From NCBI GenBank assembly GCA_947177175.1, contig CAMWTK010000002.1, positions 1 to 64,000 on the forward strand: a stretch of DNA of 64,000 bases, in the 5' to 3' direction. Shown here piece by piece: positions 26,595 through 35,494 of this stretch (its first letter is position 1; each line of letters starts with the position of its first letter). The stretch is from an uncultured Treponema sp. Its GTDB lineage: Bacteria > Spirochaetota > Spirochaetia > Treponematales > Treponemataceae. The translations under genes and the position numbers were made by a program. The notes beneath the pieces are model-generated. The model was given only the letters and a program-made list of their open reading frames with translations, did no database searches and was not told the DNA's origin.

Positions 26595-28997
26595 ATGAAA
26601 AAGAATGAGAAGCTGCGGTGGCTTATGCCTGTCGTGGCGTTGTTGGCGTTATGGGGGGGGGTATTCCTGACCTCATGTTCGGGAGATGATGGGGATGGAA
26701 ATCTAGCGACCACAAACCGCGAGCCGCTCGGTGACGGAACAGTAACCGGGCGCGTTGCCACGACCGCCCCGAGTACGGCGGGAGCAATCACACTGTACAA
26801 AAACAACGAATCGCAAGGGAATAAAAACACCGTAGCCGAAGCACTCAAAGCAATTTCCACGACGGGGACTGACAACTGGACAATCGAGCTTGCGCCGGGA
26901 ACATACGAGGCAACGGGGCTGAACTACAAAGGCACCGCGAACATCACGATTGCCGGCAAAGGCAACGCTCAGTACGGAACGGACGTACTCATCGTCGGGC
27001 AAGGCTCAGACATGACCAAGGAGTCCACGCGCTCGCTCCTCTCCTTTGAGGGAAGCGCAAACGTCGTCATCAAGAACATCACGCTGAAAAACTCCCACGG
27101 CGAAACGAAGGGCGATGCACAGGCGGAGACAATCGGCGTTGGGTCGTCAAGCTTCACCGGCACGCTCGCCGCATACAACTGCTCGTTCCTGAGCGGGCAG
27201 GACACTATCTGCACCGAGGGAAAGGCATGGTTCTACAAATGCTATATCGAGGGCGACGTCGATTTCATCTGGATAGAGTCAAAAGACGGCAAGGTCGCGC
27301 TTTATGAAGAGTGCATTATCCGCGCAATCGGCTCACGCACGACCAAGGCATACTACACCGCCCCGCGACTCGCCCCCACCAATTCGGTGGGCAAAGGCGT
27401 AGTCATCTGGAAATCCAAGCTCGAAGCCGAGGACGCGCTAAAAGAAGTCTACCTTGGGCGCAACCCGTGGGACGAAGCGAACGATACCAAAAAGGGCACA
27501 AATTATTTCAAAGACTACTACGAGCAGGTCGCCGTTGTCGATACAAAATTCTACAGCAACAACGAGCTTAACAGCAATATATGGAGCGGAAGCGGCGCAC
27601 ACGGCACACCAAACCAGCAGTTCGTGGGCTTTAAGACATGCCAAAAGTTCCCCGCGCCGTCAAACGACTGCGGGGCGGCAGTGCTCACGGCGGAGCAGGT
27701 CGCGGCAGAGTATTCAAACCGCAACTACATTCTGAACCGCGTCTACAACGTTGCGGAAGAGACGTTCGAGAACGACTCCGCATCGAGCATTTGGAATCTC
27801 TCCGCGCTTGAGGAAGACTTCGGCGCGAATGCGTCACAGTCGTTGCCGACGAAAGCGTTTGACCCAACATCGGCAAAAGTTGTGTGGGATTTGGCTTCTG
27901 CCTGGAAAGATGACGACAATAAAACGAGCATTCAAAGTTCAACTCAAAAAGGCATTCTGAAAGGCGCGGTGGACGGAAGCGACGACTGCACGGTGAAAAT
28001 GCACATCAATGCTAACGTTAACGGTCAAAACGGAAAATTTGAGGCTCAAGCAACGGATAGCAGAACGCAGATAAACGCGGGAACTGTCCTCACCGTACCC
28101 GTCACGAACGGAGCGATTGTCTCTGTCACAAGGAATAGCGGAACATTCGGCATTGAAGGCACGGAAACCATTACTTACACCCACTCCGGCGCGGCGACGG
28201 GCATAGTCATCTACTGCACCGCCAACGGCTACCTTACGGAAGTGGCAGTGAGCAAACTGAACTTGGACGCGCTTCCAGACGATCTGAAAAACGCCACCAA
28301 GACAGGCGAAGTGCGGGCGATTGGGTTGGACATAAAAGAAGCAACCGTTATGAACGGGAAAACAACCTCTATAAAAGCAATTCCGTATGCAAGTTATGGC
28401 GCGTCCGCAGGGACGACCACTTGGACATCTAGCAACACATCTGTCGCAACTGTAGCCACAGGAGTTGTAACCGTAAAAGCAGGTACGGGAACGGCAGTAA
28501 TTACCGCAACCAACAACGGACATTCTGCATCATGTACGATTACCGCAAAAGCTGCGGCATCATGGGCAGTCCAAGCCGCCGAAGACGCAACTTGGACACC
28601 GAGCGCTACAACGCCAGAAGTTACAGGTGCAACTGCGGTATGGGAAAACATGGTCATCGTGGCTGCCACAGGAAATACATTCAAATGCCATGAAGCGGGA
28701 AAGTATTTCAAAGTAAATGCCTCTAACTCAATTGTTCTTTACATTCCAATGACGAAAGACGGAACAATAACCATAAACGGCGACGGTAACTGTACTCCTA
28801 CTGTGAAAGTTGGAACAAGCGGAACGAAACTTACAAAAAGCAACAATGTTTGGACATACAAGTACAAGACATCCGAAAGCGTTGCGGGAAGTACAATAGG
28901 CAGTATGGACGGCATAGAATCTAGTGGTACTTACGCAAAAATCGAATTCAGCGGTAATGAGAACACATATTGTCAAACCATTACACGAACGTACTAA
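26595..28997 (+). CDS. pectinesterase-like lipoprotein with Ig-like (BIG2) module
   Basis: Lipobox FLTSC; pectinesterase motifs FLSGQDTICTEGKAWFYKCYIEGDVDFIW and YLGRNPW; BIG2-like TTWTSSNTSVATVATGVVTVKAGTGTAVITAT. Confidence 0.88.
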   Translation: MKKNEKLRWLMPVVALLALWGGVFLTSCSGDDGDGNLATTNREPLGDGTVTGRVATTAPSTAGAITLYKNNESQGNKNTVAEALKAISTTGTDNWTIELAPGTYEATGLNYKGTANITIAGKGNAQYGTDVLIVGQGSDMTKESTRSLLSFEGSANVVIKNITLKNSHGETKGDAQAETIGVGSSSFTGTLAAYNCSFLSGQDTICTEGKAWFYKCYIEGDVDFIWIESKDGKVALYEECIIRAIGSRTTKAYYTAPRLAPTNSVGKGVVIWKSKLEAEDALKEVYLGRNPWDEANDTKKGTNYFKDYYEQVAVVDTKFYSNNELNSNIWSGSGAHGTPNQQFVGFKTCQKFPAPSNDCGAAVLTAEQVAAEYSNRNYILNRVYNVAEETFENDSASSIWNLSALEEDFGANASQSLPTKAFDPTSAKVVWDLASAWKDDDNKTSIQSSTQKGILKGAVDGSDDCTVKMHINANVNGQNGKFEAQATDSRTQINAGTVLTVPVTNGAIVSVTRNSGTFGIEGTETITYTHSGAATGIVIYCTANGYLTEVAVSKLNLDALPDDLKNATKTGEVRAIGLDIKEATVMNGKTTSIKAIPYASYGASAGTTTWTSSNTSVATVATGVVTVKAGTGTAVITATNNGHSASCTITAKAAASWAVQAAEDATWTPSATTPEVTGATAVWENMVIVAATGNTFKCHEAGKYFKVNASNSIVLYIPMTKDGTITINGDGNCTPTVKVGTSGTKLTKSNNVWTYKYKTSESVAGSTIGSMDGIESSGTYAKIEFSGNENTYCQTITRTY
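26653..26661 (+). repeat. G9 homopolymer in the lipoprotein signal peptide
   Basis: gttatGGGGGGGGGtattc; encodes WGGV just before the lipobox. Confidence 0.95.
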
Positions 28998-29025
28998 TGC
29001 AGATGCCGCTAATTTAATCGCACAC

Positions 29026-29059
29026 GGGGCTGCCTTCCATTCGGGGGCAGCCCCTTTTT
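29026..29059 (+). terminator. intrinsic terminator
   Basis: GGGGCTGCC ... GGCAGCCCC followed by TTTTT. Confidence 0.85.
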
Positions 29060-29226
29060 ATTTTTGACCTGAAAACCCACAAAACACGAAACAAGACAGA
29101 TTATTTTCACAATTGACTGCCCATCCTTCTCGCGGACAATCCGCCGTCTGTCCAAACACAATGCAGTTGACTTTTAACGGGCTATTTTTTACTCGTCGTC
29201 CTTATCAATATTCGTTTTATGCGATA

Positions 29227-29253
29227 GCCCATAGCACATACGTTGCTATGGGC
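29227..29253. repeat. perfect 10-bp hairpin upstream of dciA
   Basis: GCCCATAGCA-catacgt-TGCTATGGGC. Confidence 0.6.
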
Positions 29254-29274
29254 AATGCCTGCGCCCGCCATTCA

Positions 29275-29303
29275 TTGACAAAACCGCCGTGCGCGCCTAT
29301 AGT
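29275..29303 (+). promoter_or_regulatory. sigma70 promoter of the dciA-rpmH-yidC block
   Basis: TTGACA (29275-29280), 17-nt spacer, TATAGT (29298-29303). Confidence 0.65.
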
Positions 29304-29333
29304 TGAGTACGACCCCAAACCCGGAGACAAGCG

Positions 29334-29858
29334 ATGACAGACAACGACATCATGCATGCGTCGCAGATGATTACGCAGGTGTTCAAGCATATTTCGCCGC
29401 AGGACATGGAAAACGGAAACCGGCTGCTCAATTCGTGGCGGCAGACGGTGGAATCTGTCTCACGGAACGGGGCAAAACTGGCGGCGCACACCCACGTGGT
29501 CGATCTGAAAAACGGCGTGCTCCTGGTAGAAGCCGACCATTCCGGGTGGATTCAGCTGCTGCAACTGCACCAAAAATATATCCTGACGGGCTTGCGCCGC
29601 AAAAATCCCGCGCTTACGATTGCCTCGTTGGCGTTCCGTCTGGCGGGAAGCAACGCGCGGCTTGTGGACGGCGCGGCAATGGCGCAAAAAGAACGCGCGC
29701 GCCTGCAAAAACGCTATGACAGCGAGGACGCGCTGCTGAAAGAATCGGGGTTTGACGCGCCGCAGGGCGCGGGGCAGCCGGACGAAAAGCCGCTTCCCGC
29801 AGAATTGCAGCAATTGTTCGATAAATTCAAAAACGAAATCTTGACCAATCAGGCGTAA
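29334..29858 (+). CDS. DUF721 / DciA-like protein
   Basis: LLNSWRQTVESVSRNGAKLAAHTHVVDLKNGVLLVEADHSGWIQLLQLHQKYIL; position next to rpmH-rnpA. Confidence 0.85.
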   Translation: MTDNDIMHASQMITQVFKHISPQDMENGNRLLNSWRQTVESVSRNGAKLAAHTHVVDLKNGVLLVEADHSGWIQLLQLHQKYILTGLRRKNPALTIASLAFRLAGSNARLVDGAAMAQKERARLQKRYDSEDALLKESGFDAPQGAGQPDEKPLPAELQQLFDKFKNEILTNQA

Positions 29859-29898
29859 ATCTGCTAAAATGTATCCTACATTATCATAAGAAAATCTT

Positions 29899-29919
29899 CG
29901 GGCAGATATTTTCTGCCCG
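29899..29919 (+). promoter_or_regulatory. hairpin in rpmH 5' leader
   Basis: CGGGCAGA-tattt-TCTGCCCG, 20 nt before the rpmH start. Confidence 0.5.
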
Positions 29920-29939
29920 GTACGATAAGGAGATGTTCC

Positions 29940-30095
29940 ATGAAACGAACATATCAACCAAGCAGAGTCAAGAGAAATAGAAAATTCGGTTTCCGCGCCC
30001 GTATGGCAACCCGCGGTGGTCGTATGATTCTCGCCCGCCGCCGCGCAAAAGGTCGCAAAAAGCTCACGGTAGCTGACGAAAAGAAGAAGTACTAA
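29940..30095 (+). CDS. rpmH: 50S ribosomal protein L34
   Basis: [42 protein letters not shown] (51 aa; not in the ORF track). Confidence 0.97.
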   Translation: MKRTYQPSRVKRNRKFGFRARMATRGGRMILARRRAKGRKKLTVADEKKKY

Positions 30096-30472
30096 TGCCG
30101 CATTTCCAGCGTTTTACGCGTGACGAACGGGTAAAACGAGCCGGAGAAATCAAGCATCTATTTAAAGACGGGTGCAGGGTGAGCGTTGCGGGGGCAAAAT
30201 TATTTTATCTGCCCAACAATCTGCCGTACAATCGGATTGGATTTCCCCTGCCCCGTGGCTTTGGCAATGCGGTTCAGCGGAATCATTCCAAGCGGCTGAG
30301 TCGCGAATCGTATCGTAGCCTGAAAGCGCACCTGAACATCGGATTTGATATGCTGCTTTTGGTGTATCCTGCTTCCGAAAAACCATCGTTCCATTCGCGG
30401 TGTGCCCAATTCCGTACTTTGTGTGAGAAGGCCGGACTAATAAACGAGCAGGACAGCAAACCGACGGCATGA
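30095..30472 (+). CDS. rnpA: ribonuclease P protein component
   Basis: Small basic protein directly after rpm[30 protein letters not shown]. Confidence 0.92.
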   Translation: MPHFQRFTRDERVKRAGEIKHLFKDGCRVSVAGAKLFYLPNNLPYNRIGFPLPRGFGNAVQRNHSKRLSRESYRSLKAHLNIGFDMLLLVYPASEKPSFHSRCAQFRTLCEKAGLINEQDSKPTA

Positions 30473-30690
30473 GACAGCTTCCGACAAAAATCGCGTGTTT
30501 TTTTATCCGTCTGTACCAATGGTGCATTTCGCCCTTGTTTCCGCCCTGTTGCCGGTATTATCCGACCTGTTCGCAATACGCGGCAGAAGCCCTGCAAAAA
30601 CACGGCGTCATAAAAGGCGGTGCGCTCGCTTTTAAACGCATTATGCGCTGTGCGCCGTATCACGCGGGCGGCTATGATCCCGTTCCGTAA
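30469..30690 (+). CDS. yidD: membrane protein insertion efficiency factor YidD
   Basis: [39 protein letters not shown]. Confidence 0.95.
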   Translation: MRQLPTKIACFFIRLYQWCISPLFPPCCRYYPTCSQYAAEALQKHGVIKGGALAFKRIMRCAPYHAGGYDPVP

Positions 30691-30705
30691 TGTGTGGAGA
30701 AAACT

Positions 30706-32490
30706 ATGGAAAAAAATACCCTGTGGGCAATCATTCTTTCAACCGTCGTGCTGGTCGTCTTTTTTGGCATTCAGACAAAATTCATGCCCAAACAGACCGA
30801 ACAGCCTGTTCCGACGCAAATCGCAGAATCTGCCGAGGACGCGACGATTGAGCAACCGGCAGAGAATCAGGCGGCGACACCGGCAGAAATGCTTCCCTTC
30901 TTGCAGGACGCGCCGGAATCTGGAAGCGAGCAGACGTTCACGATTACGACTGACAAGGTAAAGGTAACGTTCAGCAACCGTGGCGGCGACGTCATCGGCT
31001 ATGAGCTGCTGGAGCATTTGGACACCGATACGGGAAAAGGCGTGGAAATGGCGGACAATATTTCTGCCAGCAACCGTGCCTTTGCCGTTTCTTTGGGCGG
31101 GCCGAATGTTTTGCCCATCAGCACGATTTTTTCCGCGCATCAAATTGACGATTATACGATTGGTTTTTCGTACACCGTGGAAAAAATGGTGGACGGCGTA
31201 CTGCAAAAAGATTTTACGATTGCGAAAAAGTATTCGTTCAAGCCCGGCGACTATACGTTCCGCTTGGACATTACGATTGACGGAGAGCCTGCGTTTGCGG
31301 GATTGAATTTTGACGGCGTTTCTTATTCGCTCAGAACGTCGCCGCAGGTCGGGCCGCATTACAACCGCAAAGTTGACCGCTACGACGTGCGCCAGTTCAT
31401 GTCGTATAGCGGCGAAAAATATAAAAAAATCCTGCTCGGCGAAAATCAGCAGAAAACGTTCGACAAGCACTGGGTGTGGGCGGGCATTGCCGGAAAATAC
31501 TTTGAGATTTTGGTCATTCCCGAGGACAGCGCGAAAATGTCGGCTTCCGCAGAGTATTCCACGCTCATTGAGCACAACAATTATGCCAACGCACAGGCAC
31601 GGTTCAGCCGTCTGCCGGTGGGCGCGGGGCAGACGACCGACACCTATTATGTGTACGTCGGGCCGCGGAGCGAAAAGGAGCTGGCAAAATACGGTACGGC
31701 AGAACACAACGTCTGGGGGCTGAGCGGGCTTAAACTGGGCGAAAGCCTCGACACGTCCGGCTTTTTCAGCTGGCTGGAAGTCATCTTGAAATTCCTGCTC
31801 GAGCAGATTTACCGGGTCGTCAGAAACTGGGGCGTGGCGATTATCGTACTGACCGCGCTGCTTAAATTCGCGATGTTCCCGCTGACAAAAAAAACCGCGC
31901 TCGGCACGGCAAAAATGCAGCGGATTCAGCCGCAGATGCAGGCGTTGCAGACAAAATACAAGGACAACCCGCAGAAAATGCAGCAGGAAACGATGAAACT
32001 GTATAAAGAAATCGGCTACAATCCCATGGCGGGCTGTCTGCCAATGCTGTTCACGTTCGTCATTTTGTACGCGATGTACCGCCTGTTCAACAATTATTTT
32101 GAATTCCGCGGGGCAATGTTCATTCCGGGGTGGATTCCTGACTTGTCGAAAGGCGACAGCGTGGCGACGCTTTCGTTCAACCTGCCGTTCAACTTTGGAA
32201 ACCAGGTGCGCCTGTTGCCGATAATCTACGTCGTCTCGCAGATTCTGTTCAGCAAAATCACGCAGAACGGCGGCACGGCAAGCACGAACCAAACGCAGAT
32301 GAAAATGATGATGTACGGCATGCCGCTGATTTTCTTCTTTATTTTCTACAATGCGCCCGCAGGTCTGCTTATTTACTGGATCGTGAGCAACGTCATTCAG
32401 CTGGCACAGCAGCTGGTCATCAACCACACGATACGGAACAGACAGCCGATAGTCGTCGCAAAAACCAAAAACGGCAAAAAACAGAAATAA
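30706..32490 (+). CDS. yidC: membrane protein insertase YidC (housekeeping copy)
   Basis: Periplasmic P1 domain plus KMQRIQPQMQALQTKYKDNPQKMQQETMKLYKEIGYNPMAGCLPML. Confidence 0.96.
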   Translation: MEKNTLWAIILSTVVLVVFFGIQTKFMPKQTEQPVPTQIAESAEDATIEQPAENQAATPAEMLPFLQDAPESGSEQTFTITTDKVKVTFSNRGGDVIGYELLEHLDTDTGKGVEMADNISASNRAFAVSLGGPNVLPISTIFSAHQIDDYTIGFSYTVEKMVDGVLQKDFTIAKKYSFKPGDYTFRLDITIDGEPAFAGLNFDGVSYSLRTSPQVGPHYNRKVDRYDVRQFMSYSGEKYKKILLGENQQKTFDKHWVWAGIAGKYFEILVIPEDSAKMSASAEYSTLIEHNNYANAQARFSRLPVGAGQTTDTYYVYVGPRSEKELAKYGTAEHNVWGLSGLKLGESLDTSGFFSWLEVILKFLLEQIYRVVRNWGVAIIVLTALLKFAMFPLTKKTALGTAKMQRIQPQMQALQTKYKDNPQKMQQETMKLYKEIGYNPMAGCLPMLFTFVILYAMYRLFNNYFEFRGAMFIPGWIPDLSKGDSVATLSFNLPFNFGNQVRLLPIIYVVSQILFSKITQNGGTASTNQTQMKMMMYGMPLIFFFIFYNAPAGLLIYWIVSNVIQLAQQLVINHTIRNRQPIVVAKTKNGKKQK

Positions 32491-32521
32491 TCGCCCGGCG
32501 TTATGCCTGACGAAGGAGAAT

Positions 32522-33220
32522 ATGATGACATACGAATTTGAGGGAAAAAACGAAAAGGAAGCCATTGAAAAGGCTGCCACCGAACTCGGTCTGGAACGCG
32601 ATCAGTTTGACGTGGAGATTTTGGAGACGCAGAAAAACACGCTGTTCAAAAAAGGCTATGTGAAAATCCGCGTCCACACGCTGACCAACCAGCCGCACGC
32701 GCCCGAAAAAACCGTGCCGCATACGCCCGTGCACCGGACCGTGGCGAATCCGCTTCCGCAGGACGAATTCGAGCAGAAACTGCTGGCGTTTGTTGCGGAG
32801 ATGATTACGAAAATGGGCTACGAAGCGGGCGTGGAAGTGCTTTTCCGCGAAGAAAAGAAAATCGGCATCAAGCTGACTTCCGACTCGTCGTCCATTCTGA
32901 TTGGGCGCAAGGGCAAGAATTTGGACGCGATGCAGCTGCTCGCGAACGTGTACGCCGGCAAGCTCGGCCGCGAAGACATGCGCGTTATCCTTGACACCGA
33001 AAATTACCGCGTCCGCCGCGAGGAATCGCTCGTGCATCTTGCGTATACCACGGCAGACAAAGTGCGCTCGTCGCACTCATCAATCCTGCTGGAGCCGATG
33101 AATCCGTTTGAGCGGCGGCTTATCCACACGACGCTGAACGACATTCCCGACATCGAGACCAAATCCGAAGGCGACGGGCTGTACAAGCAAGTGCGCGTGT
33201 TGTACAAACGGGCGTACTGA
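32522..33220 (+). CDS. jag: Jag/KhpB RNA-binding protein (Jag-N, KH, R3H)
   Basis: EFEGKNEKEAIEKAATELGL; SILIGRKGKNLDAMQLL; MNPFERRLIHTTL. Confidence 0.92.
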   Translation: MMTYEFEGKNEKEAIEKAATELGLERDQFDVEILETQKNTLFKKGYVKIRVHTLTNQPHAPEKTVPHTPVHRTVANPLPQDEFEQKLLAFVAEMITKMGYEAGVEVLFREEKKIGIKLTSDSSSILIGRKGKNLDAMQLLANVYAGKLGREDMRVILDTENYRVRREESLVHLAYTTADKVRSSHSSILLEPMNPFERRLIHTTLNDIPDIETKSEGDGLYKQVRVLYKRAY

Positions 33221-33227
33221 TGATTTT

Positions 33228-33252
33228 CCCCCGCAACCGCGGGGGATTTTTT
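33228..33252 (+). terminator. intrinsic terminator after jag
   Basis: CCCCCGC-aacc-GCGGGGGATTTTTT. Confidence 0.85.
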
Positions 33253-33317
33253 ATGGGCAAGAATGAAGCGGCGCGCAGGAATGGAGCGGGAGCGTCGCAG
33301 CGCAATGCGCTGCTTAC

Positions 33318-33384
33318 CGAGTTTTGGCTTGCTTGCGAAACTCGCATTTTCGTCCGCTATGCTACCGAAAAACGCCAAAACTCG
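33318..33384. repeat. long-range inverted repeat in structured intergenic DNA
   Basis: CGAGTTTTGGC (33318-33328) vs GCCAAAACTCG (33374-33384). Confidence 0.6.
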
Positions 33385-33463
33385 ACAATGAGCGTAGCGA
33401 ACACGAACATAGGTTCTTAGGGCGGATATGGCGCAGGGCGGGGAATTGTGCTATAGTGAAAGC

Positions 33464-34240
33464 ATGAAAATGGTAAAAACGTGGTGCGTGGCGGGGGTAA
33501 TGGCGATGGCTGCGGCGGGATATGCGCGGGAGGCGGCGGATGTGGTTTCGCCGTTGGTGCTTGGCGCGCTGCGGGAACAGGGCAGGGTGCAGCAGGAGAC
33601 GCGGGAGTTTTCGTTGTTCCCGGACACACCGCTTGCACGGGCGGCGACCGGCACGTGGGAGCGGAACGACGCGCCGCTGTATTCGGCGGAAAGCCTGTAT
33701 TATCTGCCCAAGGAAACGCTGGCTGAAAACAGCAAAAATCCTGCGGGCGCGGACACGTCGATTGCGGCGGCGGCGAAAATCCTGCGCATGATTTCAAAAA
33801 TGCAGGGCATTCAGTATTATTCCAACGGCGACAAAAAATGGGAGACTTTGTACAAGCGCGCGTACATGGTGGAAAATGCCCGGTCAAAACAGGCGATTCC
33901 CGACCAGACTGAGGGCGATGCGGACGGCAAGACGTTTTTCTGCCTGCTTGACGACCATTCGTTCGGCGAGAACGTGTATCAGCTTGACTACCGGCAGAGC
34001 GCGGACGAAGTTTCGGTCTGTTTTACCAACACGGACGCGCTCAAAGTGGCGATGATTACGGGCGTAAAGCCGCGCGACTTGAAAATCAACCTTGTCGTCA
34101 CGGACTGCGGCGACGCGTTTTTGGTCTATCTGGTGGCGCAGGCAAAATATCCGCAGATTTCGTTTTTGGAAAAACGACTGCGCCGCTCGCTTGCCGCCCG
34201 CATGGACGCGATTTACGGCTGGTTTACCAATCAGTTCTGA
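33464..34240 (+). CDS. secreted protein of unknown function
   Basis: Signal peptide MKMVKTWCVAGVMAMAAAGYAREA; TATAGT -10 ends 6 nt before ATG. Confidence 0.7.
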   Translation: MKMVKTWCVAGVMAMAAAGYAREAADVVSPLVLGALREQGRVQQETREFSLFPDTPLARAATGTWERNDAPLYSAESLYYLPKETLAENSKNPAGADTSIAAAAKILRMISKMQGIQYYSNGDKKWETLYKRAYMVENARSKQAIPDQTEGDADGKTFFCLLDDHSFGENVYQLDYRQSADEVSVCFTNTDALKVAMITGVKPRDLKINLVVTDCGDAFLVYLVAQAKYPQISFLEKRLRRSLAARMDAIYGWFTNQF

Positions 34241-34315
34241 CGTGCGCGATTTGCGCGGGATGTATGGCACTTTTTGCCGCAATATGCTATGGTTAGGAAA
34301 TCGCGAGGTGTTGCT

Positions 34316-35368
34316 ATGAAAAAAAATCTGTTTGCGGCGGTTTTTTGCTGCATGACTATTGCATTTGGGGGTTGTAATCAAATGGACAAGGCATTACAGG
34401 CAATTCAGGGAAAAGACGGCGTGTTTGCGGTGCTGGAGACTGACCGCGGCACGGTCGTGCTTGAGTTGTTCTATAAGGAAACGCCGCTTACGGTGACGAA
34501 TTTCGTGGGTTTGGCGGAAGGAACGCTTGACGCGGCAAAGGGAAAGCCGTTCTATGACGGGCTGAAATTCCACCGCGTCATCAGCGTGGCGAACGGCGAC
34601 GGACAGGATTTTATGATTCAGGGCGGCGACCCGCAGGGAACGGGGTCGGGCGGTCCGGGCTATCGTTTTATCGACGAGATTGTGGACGGGCTGACCTTTG
34701 ACAAGGCGGGCTATCTTGCCATGGCGAACGCGGGCGCGGGAACGAACGGCAGCCAGTTTTTCATCACGATTGCGCCGACGGAATGGCTGAACGGAAAGCA
34801 CACGATTTTTGGCAGGGTCGTCGATTCGGACAGCCAGAACACGGTGAACAAAACCTTGCAGGGCGACACGATTAAGAAAATCACTATTATCCGGCAGGGC
34901 GACGAGGCAAAGGCGTTTACCGCAAGCCAGGACGACTGGAACGAACGTGAAGCCGCCGCCAAAAAATCTGCGGAAGAAAAGACGGCAAGGCAGCTGGCGG
35001 CGTTCACCGAGGGCTGCACAAAATCGCCCAACGGCATTTATTACAAAATCTTAAAAGAAGGCAAGGGAAACAAGGTCGGCAAAGGCAAGACTGCCAACGT
35101 GGAATACAAGGGCTATTTGCAAGACGGCAGCATTTTTGACGCATCAAAAGGCTTTCACCCGCAAGGGCACGACGGGCTTTCGTTCAGAATCGGCGCGGGC
35201 GAGATGATTCCGGGCTTTGACCTGATGGTGCAGGACATGAAAGTAGGCGAGACGCGCAAAATGGTCATTCCCCCGGAACTGGCATACGGCGCGCGCGGCG
35301 TTCCGCAGGCAGGCATTCCCGGCGGCGCGTATATTGCGTTTGACGTGACATTGACTTCGGTCAAATAA
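34316..35368 (+). CDS. dual-family immunophilin lipoprotein: cyclophilin domain followed by FKBP domain
   Basis: Cyclophilin FHRVI...[18 protein letters not shown]...[41 protein letters not shown]...[28 protein letters not shown]; lipobox AFGGC. Confidence 0.92.
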   Translation: MKKNLFAAVFCCMTIAFGGCNQMDKALQAIQGKDGVFAVLETDRGTVVLELFYKETPLTVTNFVGLAEGTLDAAKGKPFYDGLKFHRVISVANGDGQDFMIQGGDPQGTGSGGPGYRFIDEIVDGLTFDKAGYLAMANAGAGTNGSQFFITIAPTEWLNGKHTIFGRVVDSDSQNTVNKTLQGDTIKKITIIRQGDEAKAFTASQDDWNEREAAAKKSAEEKTARQLAAFTEGCTKSPNGIYYKILKEGKGNKVGKGKTANVEYKGYLQDGSIFDASKGFHPQGHDGLSFRIGAGEMIPGFDLMVQDMKVGETRKMVIPPELAYGARGVPQAGIPGGAYIAFDVTLTSVK

Positions 35369-35386
35369 AACGGCTTTATCAACAAA

Positions 35387-35469
35387 AAAAGTACGGCGTA
35401 TTTTTCCCAAAAATACGCCGTACTTTTTTAAAAACACGCCGTAAATTTTTTAAAATACGGCGTGTTTTT
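35387..35469. repeat. palindromic element copy B (four TACGGCGT/ACGCCGTA sites)
   Basis: Sites at 35392(+), 35415(-), 35436(-), 35456(+); near reverse complement of copy A at 21583-21664. Confidence 0.85.
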
Positions 35470-35494
35470 TCTCAAAATTCACGTGACAACAAAT

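Noticed and set aside
30739-32580. 613-aa minus ORF
   Set aside because: Antisense to yidC; low-complexity His/Arg/Val-rich composition typical of shadow ORFs
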